Numbered from the stretch's first letter, positions 25,449 to 34,562 are shown. The stretch: DNA of 64,000 bases from Rhizobium sp. CB3090 (GCF_029714285.1 NZ_CP121662.1:2170001-2234000); one strand, 5' to 3'. The notes: generated by a model from the sequence alone, not told the origin. A program made the numbers and translations.

Positions 25449-27638
25449 TCACGCCGCCTTCGTCTTCACCCGCCGCGCCAGATGCGCCACGACATTCTCG
25501 ATCATCCGCATGCCGGCGTCACCGCCAAGCGTCATGATCGATTCCGGATGGAACTGCACGGCTGCAATCGGCTCCTTGACATGCTCGATGCCCATGATCG
25601 TGCCATCCTCGCTTTCGGCCGTGATCATGAAGTCACGCGGCAGACTTGACGGATCGGCAAAGATCGAATGATAGCGACCGACCGTAACCTCGCGGCCAAG
25701 ACCTGAAAAGACGAGGCCGGACTCCAGCACGCGAATGCGCGACGGCTTGCCATGCATCGGGATGGCAAGATGGCGCAACTCGCCGCCATAGGCTTCGGCG
25801 AGCGCCTGCAAGCCCAGGCAGACGCCGAAGATCGGCAGGTTGCGCGCCCTCGCCTTCTTGATGGTTGCCTTGCAGTCGAAATCCTTCGGATTGCCGGGAC
25901 CTGGCGACAGCACGACCAGATCCGGATCGAGCCGGTCGAAGACCTCTTCCGGCACCGGCGTACGCACCGTAGAAACCGTGGCACCCGTCTGGCGGAAATA
26001 ATTGGCAAGCGTATGGACGAAGCTATCCTCGTGGTCAACGAGCAGGATTTTCACGCCCTTGCCCACGGAGGCGACGTCACGTTGCTGTTTGCCGGAATTG
26101 CCGGTCTTGGCATCACGGATGGCGGAAAGCATGGCGGAGGCCTTCAGTTCGGTTTCTGCTTCTTCTTCCTCGGGGATCGAGTCGTTCAACAGCGTCGCGC
26201 CGGCACGCACCTCGGCAATGCCGTCCTTGATGCGAACGGTGCGCAACGTCAGGCCGGTGTTCATGTCGCCATTGAAGCCGACCATGCCGATCGCGCCACC
26301 ATACCATGCACGCGGGCTCTTCTCGTGGTTTTCGATGAAGCGCATAGCCCAGAGCTTCGGCGCGCCGGTGACGGTGACGGCCCAGGCGTGGCTGAGGAAG
26401 CCATCAAAAGCATCCATATCGTCGCGCAGGCGGCCTTCGATATGGTCGACCGTGTGGATCAGGCGCGAATACATCTCGATCTGCCGGCGGCCGATGACCT
26501 TGACCGAACCCGGCTCACAAACACGGCTCTTATCGTTGCGATCAACGTCGGAGCACATGGTCAGCTCGGACTCGTCCTTCTTGGAGTTCAAGAGCTTCAG
26601 GATCTGCTCGCTGTCGGCGATCGGATCGTCGCCGCGCTTGATCGTACCCGAAATCGGGCAGGTTTCGATGCGGCGGCCGGACACGCGCACGAACATCTCA
26701 GGCGAAGCGCCGACGAGATATTCCTGATTGCCAAGATTGATGAAGAAGGAATAGGGCGACGGATTGATCGCCTTCAGACGCTTGGAAATATCGGACGGCT
26801 TGCTTTCGCAGCGCTCCATGAACTTCTGGCCGGGCACGACCTCGAAAAGATCGCCCTTGCGGAAGCTTTCCTTCGCCTTGACCACCAGTTCGGCATATTC
26901 GCCGGGGCGATGATCGCTCTTCGGCGGAATGGCATCGGTGTGGCGGAACGGCTCGGCAGCGATCTCGCCGGACTTGCCTTCAGTAGAGATACCGCCCTTG
27001 GCGAAATCGTAACGATCGATCCAGGCCTTGGCCGAATAATTGTCCACCACCAGGATTTCATCCGGCAGATAGAGCACCATGTCGCGCTGGTCGTCGGGAC
27101 GCTCGAGCTTCAGGCTGATCGCGTCGAACTGGAAAGCGAGGTCGTAGCCGAAGGCGCCGTAGAAGCCAATGCTGGCATCGGCCTGCGAATAGAAGAGATC
27201 GGTGACGGCGCGCAGCACCGTGAAGACCGTCGGGGTCTTCGAGCGCTCTTCCTCGGTAAAGACGCGATCCGGTGTCTTCACCGTCAGGTCAAGCCGGCGG
27301 GCCGTGGACGCGCCGAGCACCAGTTCGGATACCGTCTTCAGCTTTTCGGCGATGAAGCCGAGTATGACCTCGCCGCGCTCATTATAGGCGTCGATCCAGA
27401 CATTACGACCGTTACAGGACAGACCGAGCGGCGGATCGACGATGGCGGTATCCCAACGGGTGTAGCGGCCGGGATATTCGTAATTCGACGAGAAGACCGC
27501 ACCGCGGCGCTCATCGAGCTTGTCGATATAGGACGAAACCGCATCCGCATAGGGCGTCGGCCGGCGCTGCCGAGTGACGGTGATCCCGCCCTTCGTCTCG
27601 TAGATTTCCGCACCATCATCCCGAAGGATCGTTACCAT
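25449..27638 (-). CDS. trpE(G): anthranilate synthase, fused TrpE and TrpG
   Basis: A 729-residue fusion typical of rhizobia, catalysing the first step of tryptophan synthesis from chorismate and glutamine. The N-terminal TrpE (chorismate-binding) part runs to about residue 510, with the [13 protein letters not shown] block near residue 390. The C-terminal glutaminase has the triad Cys607 (GVCLGLQ), His697 and Glu699 (HPES). The start is at 27638. It lies behind a trpL leader peptide and attenuator, so expression falls when tryptophan is ample. The family is also feedback-inhibited by tryptophan. Confidence 0.97.
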   Translation of the reverse strand: MVTILRDDGAEIYETKGGITVTRQRRPTPYADAVSSYIDKLDERRGAVFSSNYEYPGRYTRWDTAIVDPPLGLSCNGRNVWIDAYNERGEVILGFIAEKLKTVSELVLGASTARRLDLTVKTPDRVFTEEERSKTPTVFTVLRAVTDLFYSQADASIGFYGAFGYDLAFQFDAISLKLERPDDQRDMVLYLPDEILVVDNYSAKAWIDRYDFAKGGISTEGKSGEIAAEPFRHTDAIPPKSDHRPGEYAELVVKAKESFRKGDLFEVVPGQKFMERCESKPSDISKRLKAINPSPYSFFINLGNQEYLVGASPEMFVRVSGRRIETCPISGTIKRGDDPIADSEQILKLLNSKKDESELTMCSDVDRNDKSRVCEPGSVKVIGRRQIEMYSRLIHTVDHIEGRLRDDMDAFDGFLSHAWAVTVTGAPKLWAMRFIENHEKSPRAWYGGAIGMVGFNGDMNTGLTLRTVRIKDGIAEVRAGATLLNDSIPEEEEAETELKASAMLSAIRDAKTGNSGKQQRDVASVGKGVKILLVDHEDSFVHTLANYFRQTGATVSTVRTPVPEEVFDRLDPDLVVLSPGPGNPKDFDCKATIKKARARNLPIFGVCLGLQALAEAYGGELRHLAIPMHGKPSRIRVLESGLVFSGLGREVTVGRYHSIFADPSSLPRDFMITAESEDGTIMGIEHVKEPIAAVQFHPESIMTLGGDAGMRMIENVVAHLARRVKTKAA

Positions 27639-27686
27639 TGTTCCTCACTCCGTTATCGGGCCCGGATGACAGGCGGCCTTTATAAC

Positions 27687-27716
27687 AAAAAAGCCGCCTC
27701 GAAATCTCGGGCGGCT
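27687..27716 (-). terminator. trp attenuator terminator
   Basis: On the minus strand AGCCGCC-type arms (27716-27710 and 27698-27692) form a 7-bp GC stem followed by TTTTTT (27692-27687). It lies between trpL and trpE(G). An upstream GGCGGC segment next to the trpL stop can pair with the left arm to make the antiterminator. Confidence 0.88.
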
Positions 27717-27753
27717 CACTCGTCGTCTTTGAACACGATTGGTCGAGGCCGCC

Positions 27754-27801
27754 TCAGCGAGCCCACCACCACGATGCATGGTTGTTCAAGGACATACTCA
27801 T
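27754..27801 (-). CDS. trpL: trp leader peptide
   Basis: A 15-codon ORF (MSMSLNNHASWWWAR, stop TGA) with three consecutive Trp codons near its end, in the classical attenuator position. An internal ATG at 27795 would give a 13-residue peptide. In Sinorhizobium meliloti the trpL mRNA is described as starting at the AUG, and here too the -10 box ends 8 bases before the first ATG. Stalling on the TGG codons when tryptophan is scarce lets trpE(G) be transcribed; the released leader RNA and peptide act in trans in S. meliloti. Confidence 0.93.
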   Translation of the reverse strand: MSMSLNNHASWWWAR

Positions 27802-27809
27802 GGAGCGAA

Positions 27810-27838
27810 TTGTTAGCGTGAGATGAGGTGATGCGCAA
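27810..27838 (-). promoter_or_regulatory. trpL-trpE(G) promoter
   Basis: On the minus strand TTGCGC (27838-27833), a 17-base spacer and TAACAA (27815-27810). The first trpL ATG is 8 bases downstream, consistent with a leaderless trpL transcript. Confidence 0.65.
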
Positions 27839-27956
27839 GCGGGGATTGGGTGTAAAGTTTTCCAGGGTGGGCAAAAAAAGCCCTGGGGCTCATATGCGCC
27901 AGCTAAGATCAGCATTAACCAACGAAGTCGCCGGTGCCCCTCGGACAACGGCTCGC

Positions 27957-28859
27957 CTACACCCCCGACGGCTGACATCGCAGTTCGTTGATCAAAAGTG
28001 TGAACGCGGGAGACTGGTGACGTCGGCTGGGATAATAGAGGTGATAACCCGGAAACGGCGGGCACCAGTCGTCCAGCACCTGCACGAGGCGGCCTTCCGC
28101 AATGTGCTGGCGCGTAACGTCTTCGTGCAGGTAAGCCAATCCGTATCCATCCAGCGCTGCTGCGAGAACTTGCGGCACGCCATTAAACGCAAGTTGACCG
28201 TCGACCCTTACTCTGAGTTCCTGCCCATTTTTGGCGAATTCCCATGCATAGAACCCGCCATAGGTCGGCAGGCGAAGATTAATGCAGGGATGCTCGGTCA
28301 ATTCCGGCGGCACAGCAGGAGGCCTGCGGTTTTCGAAGCATACCGGTGAGCCCACCACGATCATTCGGGCTTCCGGTCCAATGCGCACCGCAATCATATC
28401 CCTCTCGACCTGATCGCCCAGCCGTACGCCCGCGTCGAAACGTTCAGCGACGATGTCCGTCAGGGCCGACTCCGCAACCAACTCGATCTTGATGTCCGGA
28501 TAGTGGCGAAGGAAAGCGGAGAGCTTTGGCCAAAGGATAGTGTCGATCGCGTGTTGACCTGCCGTGATCCGGAAACTCCCCGCAGGCTTGTCCCGGAACT
28601 CGCTCAGCGCTGACAACTGCGCCTCGATATTCCCGAGAGCGGGGCCGAGCGTCGCAAGCAGTTGTTCTCCGGCAATGGTCGGCGAAAGGCTGCGCGTCGT
28701 CCGCGTAAGCAAGCGAACGCCGAGCCGTTCTTCAAGTCGTCGAATGATAAGGCTGAGCGAGGACTGAGACGTCCCGAGCCTTGCGGCCGCCTTGGTAAAG
28801 CTCCGCTCCTCCGCCACGGTCAGGAAGGCCAGTAAATCGCCGAGTTCTTCACGACGCAT
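27957..28859 (-). CDS. LysR family transcriptional regulator
   Basis: A 300-residue LysR protein. The winged helix-turn-helix is at about residues 5-64 (DLLAFLTVAEERSFTKAAARL through RLGVRLLTRTTRSL), and the inducer-binding domain fills the rest. It acts as a tetramer on promoters, often its own and that of a divergent gene. The divergent neighbour here is a decayed cupin gene, so the regulator may have lost a target; the MFS gene beyond it could still be one. The inducer is unknown. The start at 28859 is supported by the family N-terminus. Confidence 0.9.
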   Translation of the reverse strand: MRREELGDLLAFLTVAEERSFTKAAARLGTSQSSLSLIIRRLEERLGVRLLTRTTRSLSPTIAGEQLLATLGPALGNIEAQLSALSEFRDKPAGSFRITAGQHAIDTILWPKLSAFLRHYPDIKIELVAESALTDIVAERFDAGVRLGDQVERDMIAVRIGPEARMIVVGSPVCFENRRPPAVPPELTEHPCINLRLPTYGGFYAWEFAKNGQELRVRVDGQLAFNGVPQVLAAALDGYGLAYLHEDVTRQHIAEGRLVQVLDDWCPPFPGYHLYYPSRRHQSPAFTLLINELRCQPSGV

Positions 28860-28988
28860 TTATTGATCTCCGATATAAGTTCAATCTCATAATATCGCCT
28901 AATCGAAACAAATGACAGGCTTTATATTCCGTCGCAAGGCAACTGGTGTGGTTGGGCATAAAGAGCCGCGATCCGAGGAGCAGACCGA

Positions 28989-29373
28989 TGGACATAAAGA
29001 GAACTGGATCGCAGCCCTCAGGCAAAGGCCCCGCTGACTGGTTCACCGGAACAATAGGTATCGATCCGCTATTTCAGGCACCTGCACCTGCACCTGCTCG
29101 TGTCTCAGCAGCAAGCGTCATATTCGAACCCGGAGCCCCCCGCCTCGCACACGCATCCGCTCGGGAAAACGCTTATCATCACAGCAGGCTTCGGGCTGGT
29201 CCAGCGCGAAGGCGGTCTGATCGAGGAAATCCCCGCGTCGCGGTCTGGTTTGCTCCCGGTGAAAGACACTGGCATGCGGCCTCGTCCAACACGGCCATGC
29301 ACACATCGCCATTCAGGAAGCGAGGGACGGAAAAGTCGGCGATTGGATGGAACATGTGAGCGACGAGCAATAC
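28989..29373 (+). pseudogene. frameshifted cupin-domain protein
   Basis: Conserved cupin sequence is spread over three frames. The first part (MDIKRTGSQPSGKGPADWFTG to FEPGA) is in the frame of ATG 28989; the next ([28 protein letters not shown]) is in another frame after about 29139; [14 protein letters not shown] returns near 29245; and [24 protein letters not shown] is in a third frame from about 29304. Three small indels near 29136-29146, 29232-29245 and 29300-29304 explain this. The intact family is a small carboxymuconolactone- or mandelonitrile lyase-like cupin often found beside LysR genes. The two metal-binding His motifs are thus split, and the protein cannot be made. Confidence 0.8.
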
Positions 29374-29431
29374 ACGACCCGTTCACCCTTCACGGACACA
29401 CCCCATCAAGTTGCTTCGGAACGAAAAGATA

Positions 29432-30661
29432 ATGAACCCGACGAGACCGCCATCTGCGGCCGACCCAGCCTATCGTGATCACGCCACCGACCGTCCTTTG
29501 CGGTCTGTGACTTTGATCCTGTTCGCAGTCTTCGTAGCCTTCTTCATCACCGGTCTTGCCATGCCGGTACTGCCGCTGCACGTACATACCGGATTGGGAA
29601 TGAGCACGCTCATCGTTGGCTTTGTCACTGGAAGCCAATTTGCAGCGGCACTCATCTCCCGTGTTTGGTCGGGTAACTACGCAGACAGCCGCGGCGGCAA
29701 GCCGGCATTGCTGGCCGGGCTAGTGGCTGCGATCGTTTCGGGGCTGCTTTATCTGGCTTCCCTTCCCCTCGCCGGAGCACCGGTACTTTCCGTCACCCTG
29801 CTGCTGTTGGGGCGCGCGGTTCTAGGTGGGGCCGAAGGCTTCATCATCACCGGTGCATTCAGTTGGGCTTTGATGATGTTAGGCCCTCAGAGCACGGGCA
29901 GAATCTTGTCCTGGATCGGGATCGCAATGTATAGCGCATTTGCCATCGCAGCGCCGATCGGTGCCAGCCTATATTCTCGCTATGGCTTCCTAGCAATCGG
30001 ACTTGGCACAGTGCTCCTCCCGCTTGCCAGCCTTTTGCTCACATATCCCATGCGTTTTGTCGCGCCGAGACCAGCCCGACGTCCACCTCTCATCCAGGTG
30101 ATTGGCGCCGTCTGGCTTCCTGGCATCGGCCTTGCTTTTGCAAGCGTCGGCTTCGCAGCGATCAATGCCTTTGTCTCGCTGTTCTTTGTCGAACGCGGAT
30201 GGGGTCCCGTCTGGCTGGTCTTCACGATCTATTCTGGCTCCTTCATGCTCTCCCGCGTTTTGTTCGGACATCTGCCGGACAAGCTGGGGGCAACCAAGGT
30301 CGCGCTCCTATTCGTATCGATGGAGGCCACCGGACAGGCCGTGATCTGGCTCGCGCCACAGCCAGAGATCGCCTTTCTGGGCGTGGCGCTGACCGGATTT
30401 GGCTATTCCCTGGTCCATCCGGCCTTCGGAGTGGAGGCAGTCATGCAGGCACCGCTTCAAAGCCGCAGCCTTGCCATGGGCGCGTACACCACGTTCCTCG
30501 ATCTGGCGCTCGGAACCGCAGCCCCAGTTCTTGGATTCGTTGCGAACCGGGGTGGGCTCAGAAGTGTGTATCTAGCGAGCACCTTGGTCGTCGCCTGCGC
30601 CATCATCGTCGCCATTGCGTTGCTGTGTAGACGAAAAGATCCGGAGCCGCTGAGCCCATGA
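29432..30661 (+). CDS. MFS exporter
   Basis: A 409-residue major facilitator with about 12 transmembrane helices. The start at 29432 (MNPTRPPSAADPAYRD) is preceded by GGAACGAAAAGATA; a TTG at 29411 is also in frame. Family features include the loop 2-3 region (SRVWSGNYADSRGGKPALL, about 66-84) and a central cytoplasmic loop after helix 6. It belongs to the drug- or sugar-efflux group of MFS exporters, substrate unknown. It lies just after the broken cupin gene and ends shortly before the convergent ABC-F gene. Confidence 0.87.
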   Translation: MNPTRPPSAADPAYRDHATDRPLRSVTLILFAVFVAFFITGLAMPVLPLHVHTGLGMSTLIVGFVTGSQFAAALISRVWSGNYADSRGGKPALLAGLVAAIVSGLLYLASLPLAGAPVLSVTLLLLGRAVLGGAEGFIITGAFSWALMMLGPQSTGRILSWIGIAMYSAFAIAAPIGASLYSRYGFLAIGLGTVLLPLASLLLTYPMRFVAPRPARRPPLIQVIGAVWLPGIGLAFASVGFAAINAFVSLFFVERGWGPVWLVFTIYSGSFMLSRVLFGHLPDKLGATKVALLFVSMEATGQAVIWLAPQPEIAFLGVALTGFGYSLVHPAFGVEAVMQAPLQSRSLAMGAYTTFLDLALGTAAPVLGFVANRGGLRSVYLASTLVVACAIIVAIALLCRRKDPEPLSP

Positions 30662-30781
30662 CCAGCGAGGCGAGCCATGACCGCCGTTACAATGCGCGGA
30701 ATTTGAAGGAAGGCCACCCGCCCCATGGGCAAGATAAGTCTGCATCCGCTGCATCGCCAGGTCAGCGGGGCCGACCGTCCT

Positions 30782-32302
30782 TCACCGCTTGCCCACCTCC
30801 GCGAAAAACGCCTCCGGCCCATCCACTTCGACCAGTCGCTTCTTCTCGATCAGCCAAAAGCGATTGCCGATCGCGCGGACGAAGCTGCGGTCGTGAGATA
30901 CAAGCAGACAACTTGCTTCCTGCGCCATCAACTCACCCTCCAGCGCCTCCTGTCCATCGATATCGAGATGGTTGGTCGGTTCGTCGAGCAGGTAAAAGTT
31001 CGGATTGGTGAGCCTGAGTACCAGCATGGACAACCGCGCCTTCTGACCGCCCGAAAGCCTGCCAATGGCACGGCCCTGCATGTCGACGCCCATGCCGGCA
31101 CCAGCAAGCAGCGTGCGCGCCCGCTGTTCGCCGAGTTCGAACAGCCGCGTGATCACGCCGAGCGGCGTATCGTCATGACCGAGATGCGAGAGCACCTGAT
31201 CGCTATAGCCCAGCGCCAGCGATGGCGTTGCCCGGATCGCTCCCGATGCGCTTTGATCGGCAATGGCCCGACGTATCATCTCGACAAGGCGGGTCTTGCC
31301 CGCTCCATTATGACCGAGCAAGACGATGCGATCGCCCTGGCAGATCCAGCGTTTGCCGGTCTTGAACAGCAATGTGCCATCCGGCGTCCCGACGCAGGCA
31401 TCATCGAGCGTCACCAATATTTTCGCCTGAATGCCGCAATTGGCGAGCTTGATCGCACCGGACGAACGCTCCTGATGGCCTGGCCGCGCCTCATCTTCGA
31501 GGCGCTCGGCGCGCGCCTTGAGCTGCTTCGTCTTCACCGTCAGCAGATCGCTACCGGAATTGATACCGAGATTATTGAGCTTGGCCGCTTGCTTGCGCAG
31601 TTGCTGCGCCGTCTTCATATCCTTCTGATAACGCCGCTCGTCCGAAGCGTCAGCCTCGTCCAGTGCCGCTCGCGCGCGGCCATAGGGCAAGGAGTAGGCC
31701 GTCGATTGCTCCTGACGCAGAAACAGAGTGCGGTTGGTCACGGCATCGAGAAAGGCGCGGTCATGGCTAGCGATCAGAACCGGTATATCGCGCGGCAGAG
31801 CGTTCAACCAATCTTCCAGCAGCGCGATCTTGGCGAGATCGAGATGGTTGGTCGGCTCGTCCAGCAGCAGGACGTCCGGCTCGGTCACCCAAACGCGCGC
31901 GAGCATGGCCAGCCGCTGCCAGCCGCCACTGAGATCAGCAAGCGCTCTCTCCCGCAGCGCCTGAGGCACGTCGAGCGAATCAAGCGTCACGTCGACGCGC
32001 CAGCCCTCGCTCTCGGCTTGTTCGGTCGGTAGAGCGCGAAGAACCGCATCGTAGAAAGGGATAGCAGCCAGACCGGCAGGCACATTCTGTTCGACATAGC
32101 CGACCCGTATGCCACGCGAACGGGTGATGTCGCCCGCCGTCGGCTCCAGCCCGCCAGCGATGCAATTCAGCAGGGTGGATTTCCCTCGGCCATTTGCGGC
32201 AACGATGCCGATGCGATCGCCCGCGCCCACGGTGAAATTGAGATTGGAGATAAGCGGCATCCCCAGGGTGATGCCAAAATTGCGGAGATTGATCAGAGTC
32301 AT
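30782..32302 (-). CDS. ABC-F family ATPase, ribosome-associated type
   Basis: A 506-residue protein with two ABC domains and no membrane segment, so an ABC-F protein of the translation or antibiotic-protection type rather than a transporter. The first Walker A reads AANGRGKST at about 35-43, with Ala instead of the first Gly; the second (GHNGAGKT) is normal. Signatures LSGGW and LSGGQ, Walker B LLLDEPTNHLD and YLLDEPTNHLD follow. The charged linker between domains (about 200-270) carries the ribosome-reaching arm. Start at 32302 (GGAAGAAGACC upstream). An sORF with hairpins precedes it, as in several inducible resistance ABC-F genes. Confidence 0.88.
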   Translation of the reverse strand: MTLINLRNFGITLGMPLISNLNFTVGAGDRIGIVAANGRGKSTLLNCIAGGLEPTAGDITRSRGIRVGYVEQNVPAGLAAIPFYDAVLRALPTEQAESEGWRVDVTLDSLDVPQALRERALADLSGGWQRLAMLARVWVTEPDVLLLDEPTNHLDLAKIALLEDWLNALPRDIPVLIASHDRAFLDAVTNRTLFLRQEQSTAYSLPYGRARAALDEADASDERRYQKDMKTAQQLRKQAAKLNNLGINSGSDLLTVKTKQLKARAERLEDEARPGHQERSSGAIKLANCGIQAKILVTLDDACVGTPDGTLLFKTGKRWICQGDRIVLLGHNGAGKTRLVEMIRRAIADQSASGAIRATPSLALGYSDQVLSHLGHDDTPLGVITRLFELGEQRARTLLAGAGMGVDMQGRAIGRLSGGQKARLSMLVLRLTNPNFYLLDEPTNHLDIDGQEALEGELMAQEASCLLVSHDRSFVRAIGNRFWLIEKKRLVEVDGPEAFFAEVGKR

Positions 32303-32383
32303 GGTCTTCTTCCGGTCTGACCCAAGCACGCCGCGACGCCCCATCGGCGTGGTTATCGGCGGGAACTCGGTTGAGTGTCATCC

Positions 32384-32412
32384 ATGCAGCCGCGCAAACA
32401 TGCGCGCTGCAT
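32384..32412 (-). promoter_or_regulatory. hairpin in the ABC-F leader
   Basis: ATGCAGC and GCTGCAT (32384-32390, 32406-32412) enclose GCGCA and TGCGC (32392-32396, 32401-32405), giving a 12-bp stem with one bulged base. It lies about 80 bases before the ABC-F start codon, between the leader sORF and the gene. Confidence 0.5.
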
Positions 32413-32461
32413 TACCCACAGGGGCAGACCAGAAAGACGGTGATCGAGAAGCGGTCTCTGA

Positions 32462-32533
32462 TCAGCCCTGCAAACGCATTTGCAGGGCTTGGTTCGGGCC
32501 GAACTGGCGATTGCGCCAGACAAACGTGATCAT
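32462..32533 (-). CDS. leader sORF upstream of ABC-F, 23 codons
   Basis: ATG at 32533 and TGA at 32464-32462. The ribosome binding site AAAGGAGGG (32548-32540) is 6 bases upstream and is ideal. The peptide begins MITFVWRNRQF and ends QMRLQG, with an Arg-Asn-Arg triplet at residues 7-9. The last codons (ALQMRLQG, stop) are covered by a perfect 11-bp hairpin at 32464-32489, so ribosome movement would control its folding. It resembles leader peptides of inducible macrolide or lincosamide resistance genes. A longer in-frame ORF starts at 32662 but lacks a ribosome binding site. Confidence 0.6.
   Translation of the reverse strand: MITFVWRNRQFGPNQALQMRLQG
32464..32489 (-). promoter_or_regulatory. 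hairpin at the end of the leader sORF
   Basis: AGCCCTGCAAA and TTTGCAGGGCT form a perfect 11-bp stem with the loop CGCA (plus strand). It overlaps the last seven codons and stop of the sORF. No T run follows on either strand. Confidence 0.65.
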
Positions 32534-32567
32534 CTCCGGCCCTCCTTTCTCAATAGGTTGCACAGCT

Positions 32568-32596
32568 TTGATAACATTGAACGCTTCGATAGACAA
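32568..32596 (-). promoter_or_regulatory. promoter of the leader sORF and ABC-F gene
   Basis: On the minus strand TTGTCT (32596-32591), 17-base spacer and TATCAA (32573-32568), which puts the transcript start near 32561, some 28 bases upstream of the sORF. Confidence 0.5.
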
Positions 32597-32668
32597 TCGC
32601 GCGGCATTCCCAGGCAAGTAGATAAGCGAGACCCAGCGCGTCCATGCGCCCGGCTTCGCCAAAAATGC

Positions 32669-33565
32669 TCAGGCCGTGAAATATTCGTCACGATCGATGT
32701 CCTCAATGAGCCCGGGCTGCTCTGGCTCCCATCCCAACAGTTCCCGTGTCTGCTGGCTGGAGGCCGGGCAATCGAGTTCGGCAAAATGGACGAACCAACC
32801 GAAATGCTCGACCGCCTCCTCTGACGTCTTGCTGACGACCGGCAGGTTCAGACGACGACCGATCACGCCGGCGATATCCCGGAACGGCACGCCCTCTTCA
32901 GCGACGCCGTGATATCGAGCCACCCTCGAATCCGTCTCGATCGCGAGCCGGTAGAGACGCGCGGCGTCGAGCCGATGCACAGCCGGCCAGAGATTGCGCC
33001 CATCGCCGATATAAGCGGAAACGCCCTTCTCCCGGGCGATACGGATGAGGATCGGCACAAAACCATGATCGCCGGCGCCATGAACCGAAGGAGGAAGCCG
33101 CATCACGGATGCGCGCACGCCTTTCGCGGCAACCGACAACGCCGCCTGTTCGGAAGCGACGCGGGGAAACGAAGCGGGGCCGAAATCCGGAAGCATGTCT
33201 TCGGTCGCGAAACGACCCGGCGAAAGAAGCCCGGTCCCGGAGGTGACGATCAGTGGACGATCGGAGCCGGCCAGCGCCGAACCTAGCGCCTCGATAACTC
33301 GCCCGTCCGTCTCGCAATTTTCCGCAAATTTTGAGAAGTCGTGATTGAACGCAGTATGGATCACACCATCCGACGCCGCCGCGCCCTTGCGCAGGCTTTC
33401 CAGATCCTCAAGACCGCCACGATGCACTTCGGCACCTGCGGCGGCTAGAGATCTGGCGCCCGCCTCCGAGCGAGCGAGACCGAGCACCCGATGGCCGGCG
33501 GCGATCAACTCAGCAACGACAGCGGACCCTACGAAACCGGTCGCACCGGTAACAAAAACACGCAT
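32669..33565 (-). CDS. NAD(P)-dependent epimerase/dehydratase-type SDR
   Basis: A 298-residue atypical short-chain dehydrogenase. The nucleotide-binding motif [12 protein letters not shown] is at residues 7-18. The catalytic Tyr-x-x-x-Lys motif of classic SDRs is not evident where expected, as in the NmrA-like and epimerase-like branches. The reaction is unknown; relatives are annotated as SDR family oxidoreductases. It is divergent from an XRE regulator with a shared 98-base gap holding a palindrome, so that regulator probably controls it. Confidence 0.85.
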   Translation of the reverse strand: MRVFVTGATGFVGSAVVAELIAAGHRVLGLARSEAGARSLAAAGAEVHRGGLEDLESLRKGAAASDGVIHTAFNHDFSKFAENCETDGRVIEALGSALAGSDRPLIVTSGTGLLSPGRFATEDMLPDFGPASFPRVASEQAALSVAAKGVRASVMRLPPSVHGAGDHGFVPILIRIAREKGVSAYIGDGRNLWPAVHRLDAARLYRLAIETDSRVARYHGVAEEGVPFRDIAGVIGRRLNLPVVSKTSEEAVEHFGWFVHFAELDCPASSQQTRELLGWEPEQPGLIEDIDRDEYFTA

Positions 33566-33632
33566 AAGAAATTCTCCAGGTTCAAACCGGGATCACTATC
33601 GGCGGGCGCATTATCAGGGTAAAGTAGTGATC

Positions 33633-33646
33633 TTATACGGGTATAA
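33633..33646. promoter_or_regulatory. palindromic operator overlapping a -10 box
   Basis: TTATAC-GG-GTATAA is a perfect 6-bp inverted repeat, extended by AGTGATC and TGACT on the two sides. The right arm overlaps TATAAT (33642-33647), which reads as the -10 box of the XRE gene. Binding there would repress it and perhaps the divergent SDR gene. Confidence 0.5.
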
Positions 33647-33663
33647 TGACTAACAGGACGACC

Positions 33664-34491
33664 ATGCCCGCCATCAACGACAACCCGCTTGGAACCTACC
33701 TTAGGGATCGCCGCACCAAACTCGATCCGACGGCATTCGGCCTTCCGTCGGGACGCAGGCGAACGGCCGGCCTGCGACGCGAGGAAGTGGCACAGCGCGC
33801 CAATATCAGCGCGACTTGGTATACATGGCTCGAGCAGGGACGCGGCGGAGCGCCCTCGGCCGATGTGCTCGATCGGATCACCCGCGCCCTTATGCTGACC
33901 GATGTCGAACGCGAGCACCTGTTCCTGCTCGCCCTCGGTCGGCCGCCCGAAGTCCGTTACCAGCGGGTCGAGGGTGTAACACCGCGGCTTCAGCGCGTGC
34001 TCGACTCGCTGGAGCTCAGCCCGGCGCTCGTGAAAAACTCCACATGGGACATCATCGCCTGGAACCGCGCCGCTTCGGTCGTGCTCGCCAACTACGACGA
34101 TATCCCGCCGGAGGAACGCAACATCCTGCGTCTCGTCTTCTCCAGTTCCCGCGTGCGCAACGCCATGCCGGAATGGGAGGCCGATGCCCGCTTCGTGGTG
34201 GGGGCGTTCCGTGCAGAGGTGGCCCGGGCCGGAGCCGCCGAAAACGTCAAAGACCTGGTCGAAGACCTCAGCCGCCGAAGCCCTGAATTCGAAGCGATGT
34301 GGCGCAACAACGACGTGCGCAGCTATGGCGAAGGCACCAAGCATCTGCAGCATCCAACCGTCGGCCTGATCGCCCTCGAATATTCGAGCTTTGCCGTCGA
34401 CGGCAGGCCCGATCTCGGCATGGTGGTCTACAATCCTGCGACATCGGCTGACATCGATAAGGTAAGATCGCTGCTCACAGAGCGGGCCTGA
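33664..34491 (+). CDS. XRE-family regulator with MmyB-like ligand domain
   Basis: A 275-residue regulator. The helix-turn-helix is at about 9-75 (LRDRRTKLDP, GLRREEVAQRANISATWYTWLEQGRG), and the C-terminal MmyB-like ligand-binding domain follows from about residue 105 (SPALVKNSTWDIIAWNRAASVVLANY). I chose the ATG at 33664 because AGGACG lies just upstream; the ATG at 33646 lies inside the likely -10 box. It most likely represses the divergent SDR gene and itself through the palindrome at 33633-33646. Confidence 0.85.
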   Translation: MPAINDNPLGTYLRDRRTKLDPTAFGLPSGRRRTAGLRREEVAQRANISATWYTWLEQGRGGAPSADVLDRITRALMLTDVEREHLFLLALGRPPEVRYQRVEGVTPRLQRVLDSLELSPALVKNSTWDIIAWNRAASVVLANYDDIPPEERNILRLVFSSSRVRNAMPEWEADARFVVGAFRAEVARAGAAENVKDLVEDLSRRSPEFEAMWRNNDVRSYGEGTKHLQHPTVGLIALEYSSFAVDGRPDLGMVVYNPATSADIDKVRSLLTERA

Positions 34492-34535
34492 CCAAGCGAT
34501 GCATAATGCGGACGGGGTGACAGGCCAGTGAACAC

Positions 34536-34562
34536 AAAAAGGGCGATGCCGAAGCACCGCCC
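34536..34562 (-). terminator. terminator of the TonB receptor gene
   Basis: On the minus strand GGGCG-G-TGC-TTCG-GCA-T-CGCCC followed by TTTTTGTG (34540-34533), 24 bases after the stop codon of the receptor gene. Confidence 0.8.

Noticed and set aside
25752..27821. A 689-codon open frame on the plus strand opposite trpE(G)
   Set aside because: It is the reverse-strand echo of a GC-rich coding gene; the trpE(G) product is fully recognisable, and the antisense frame has no family features.
32462..32662. The longer 66-codon frame upstream of the ABC-F gene as a protein gene
   Set aside because: No ribosome binding site at 32662 and the first 43 codons overlap the likely promoter; the shorter ORF from 32533 has an ideal site.
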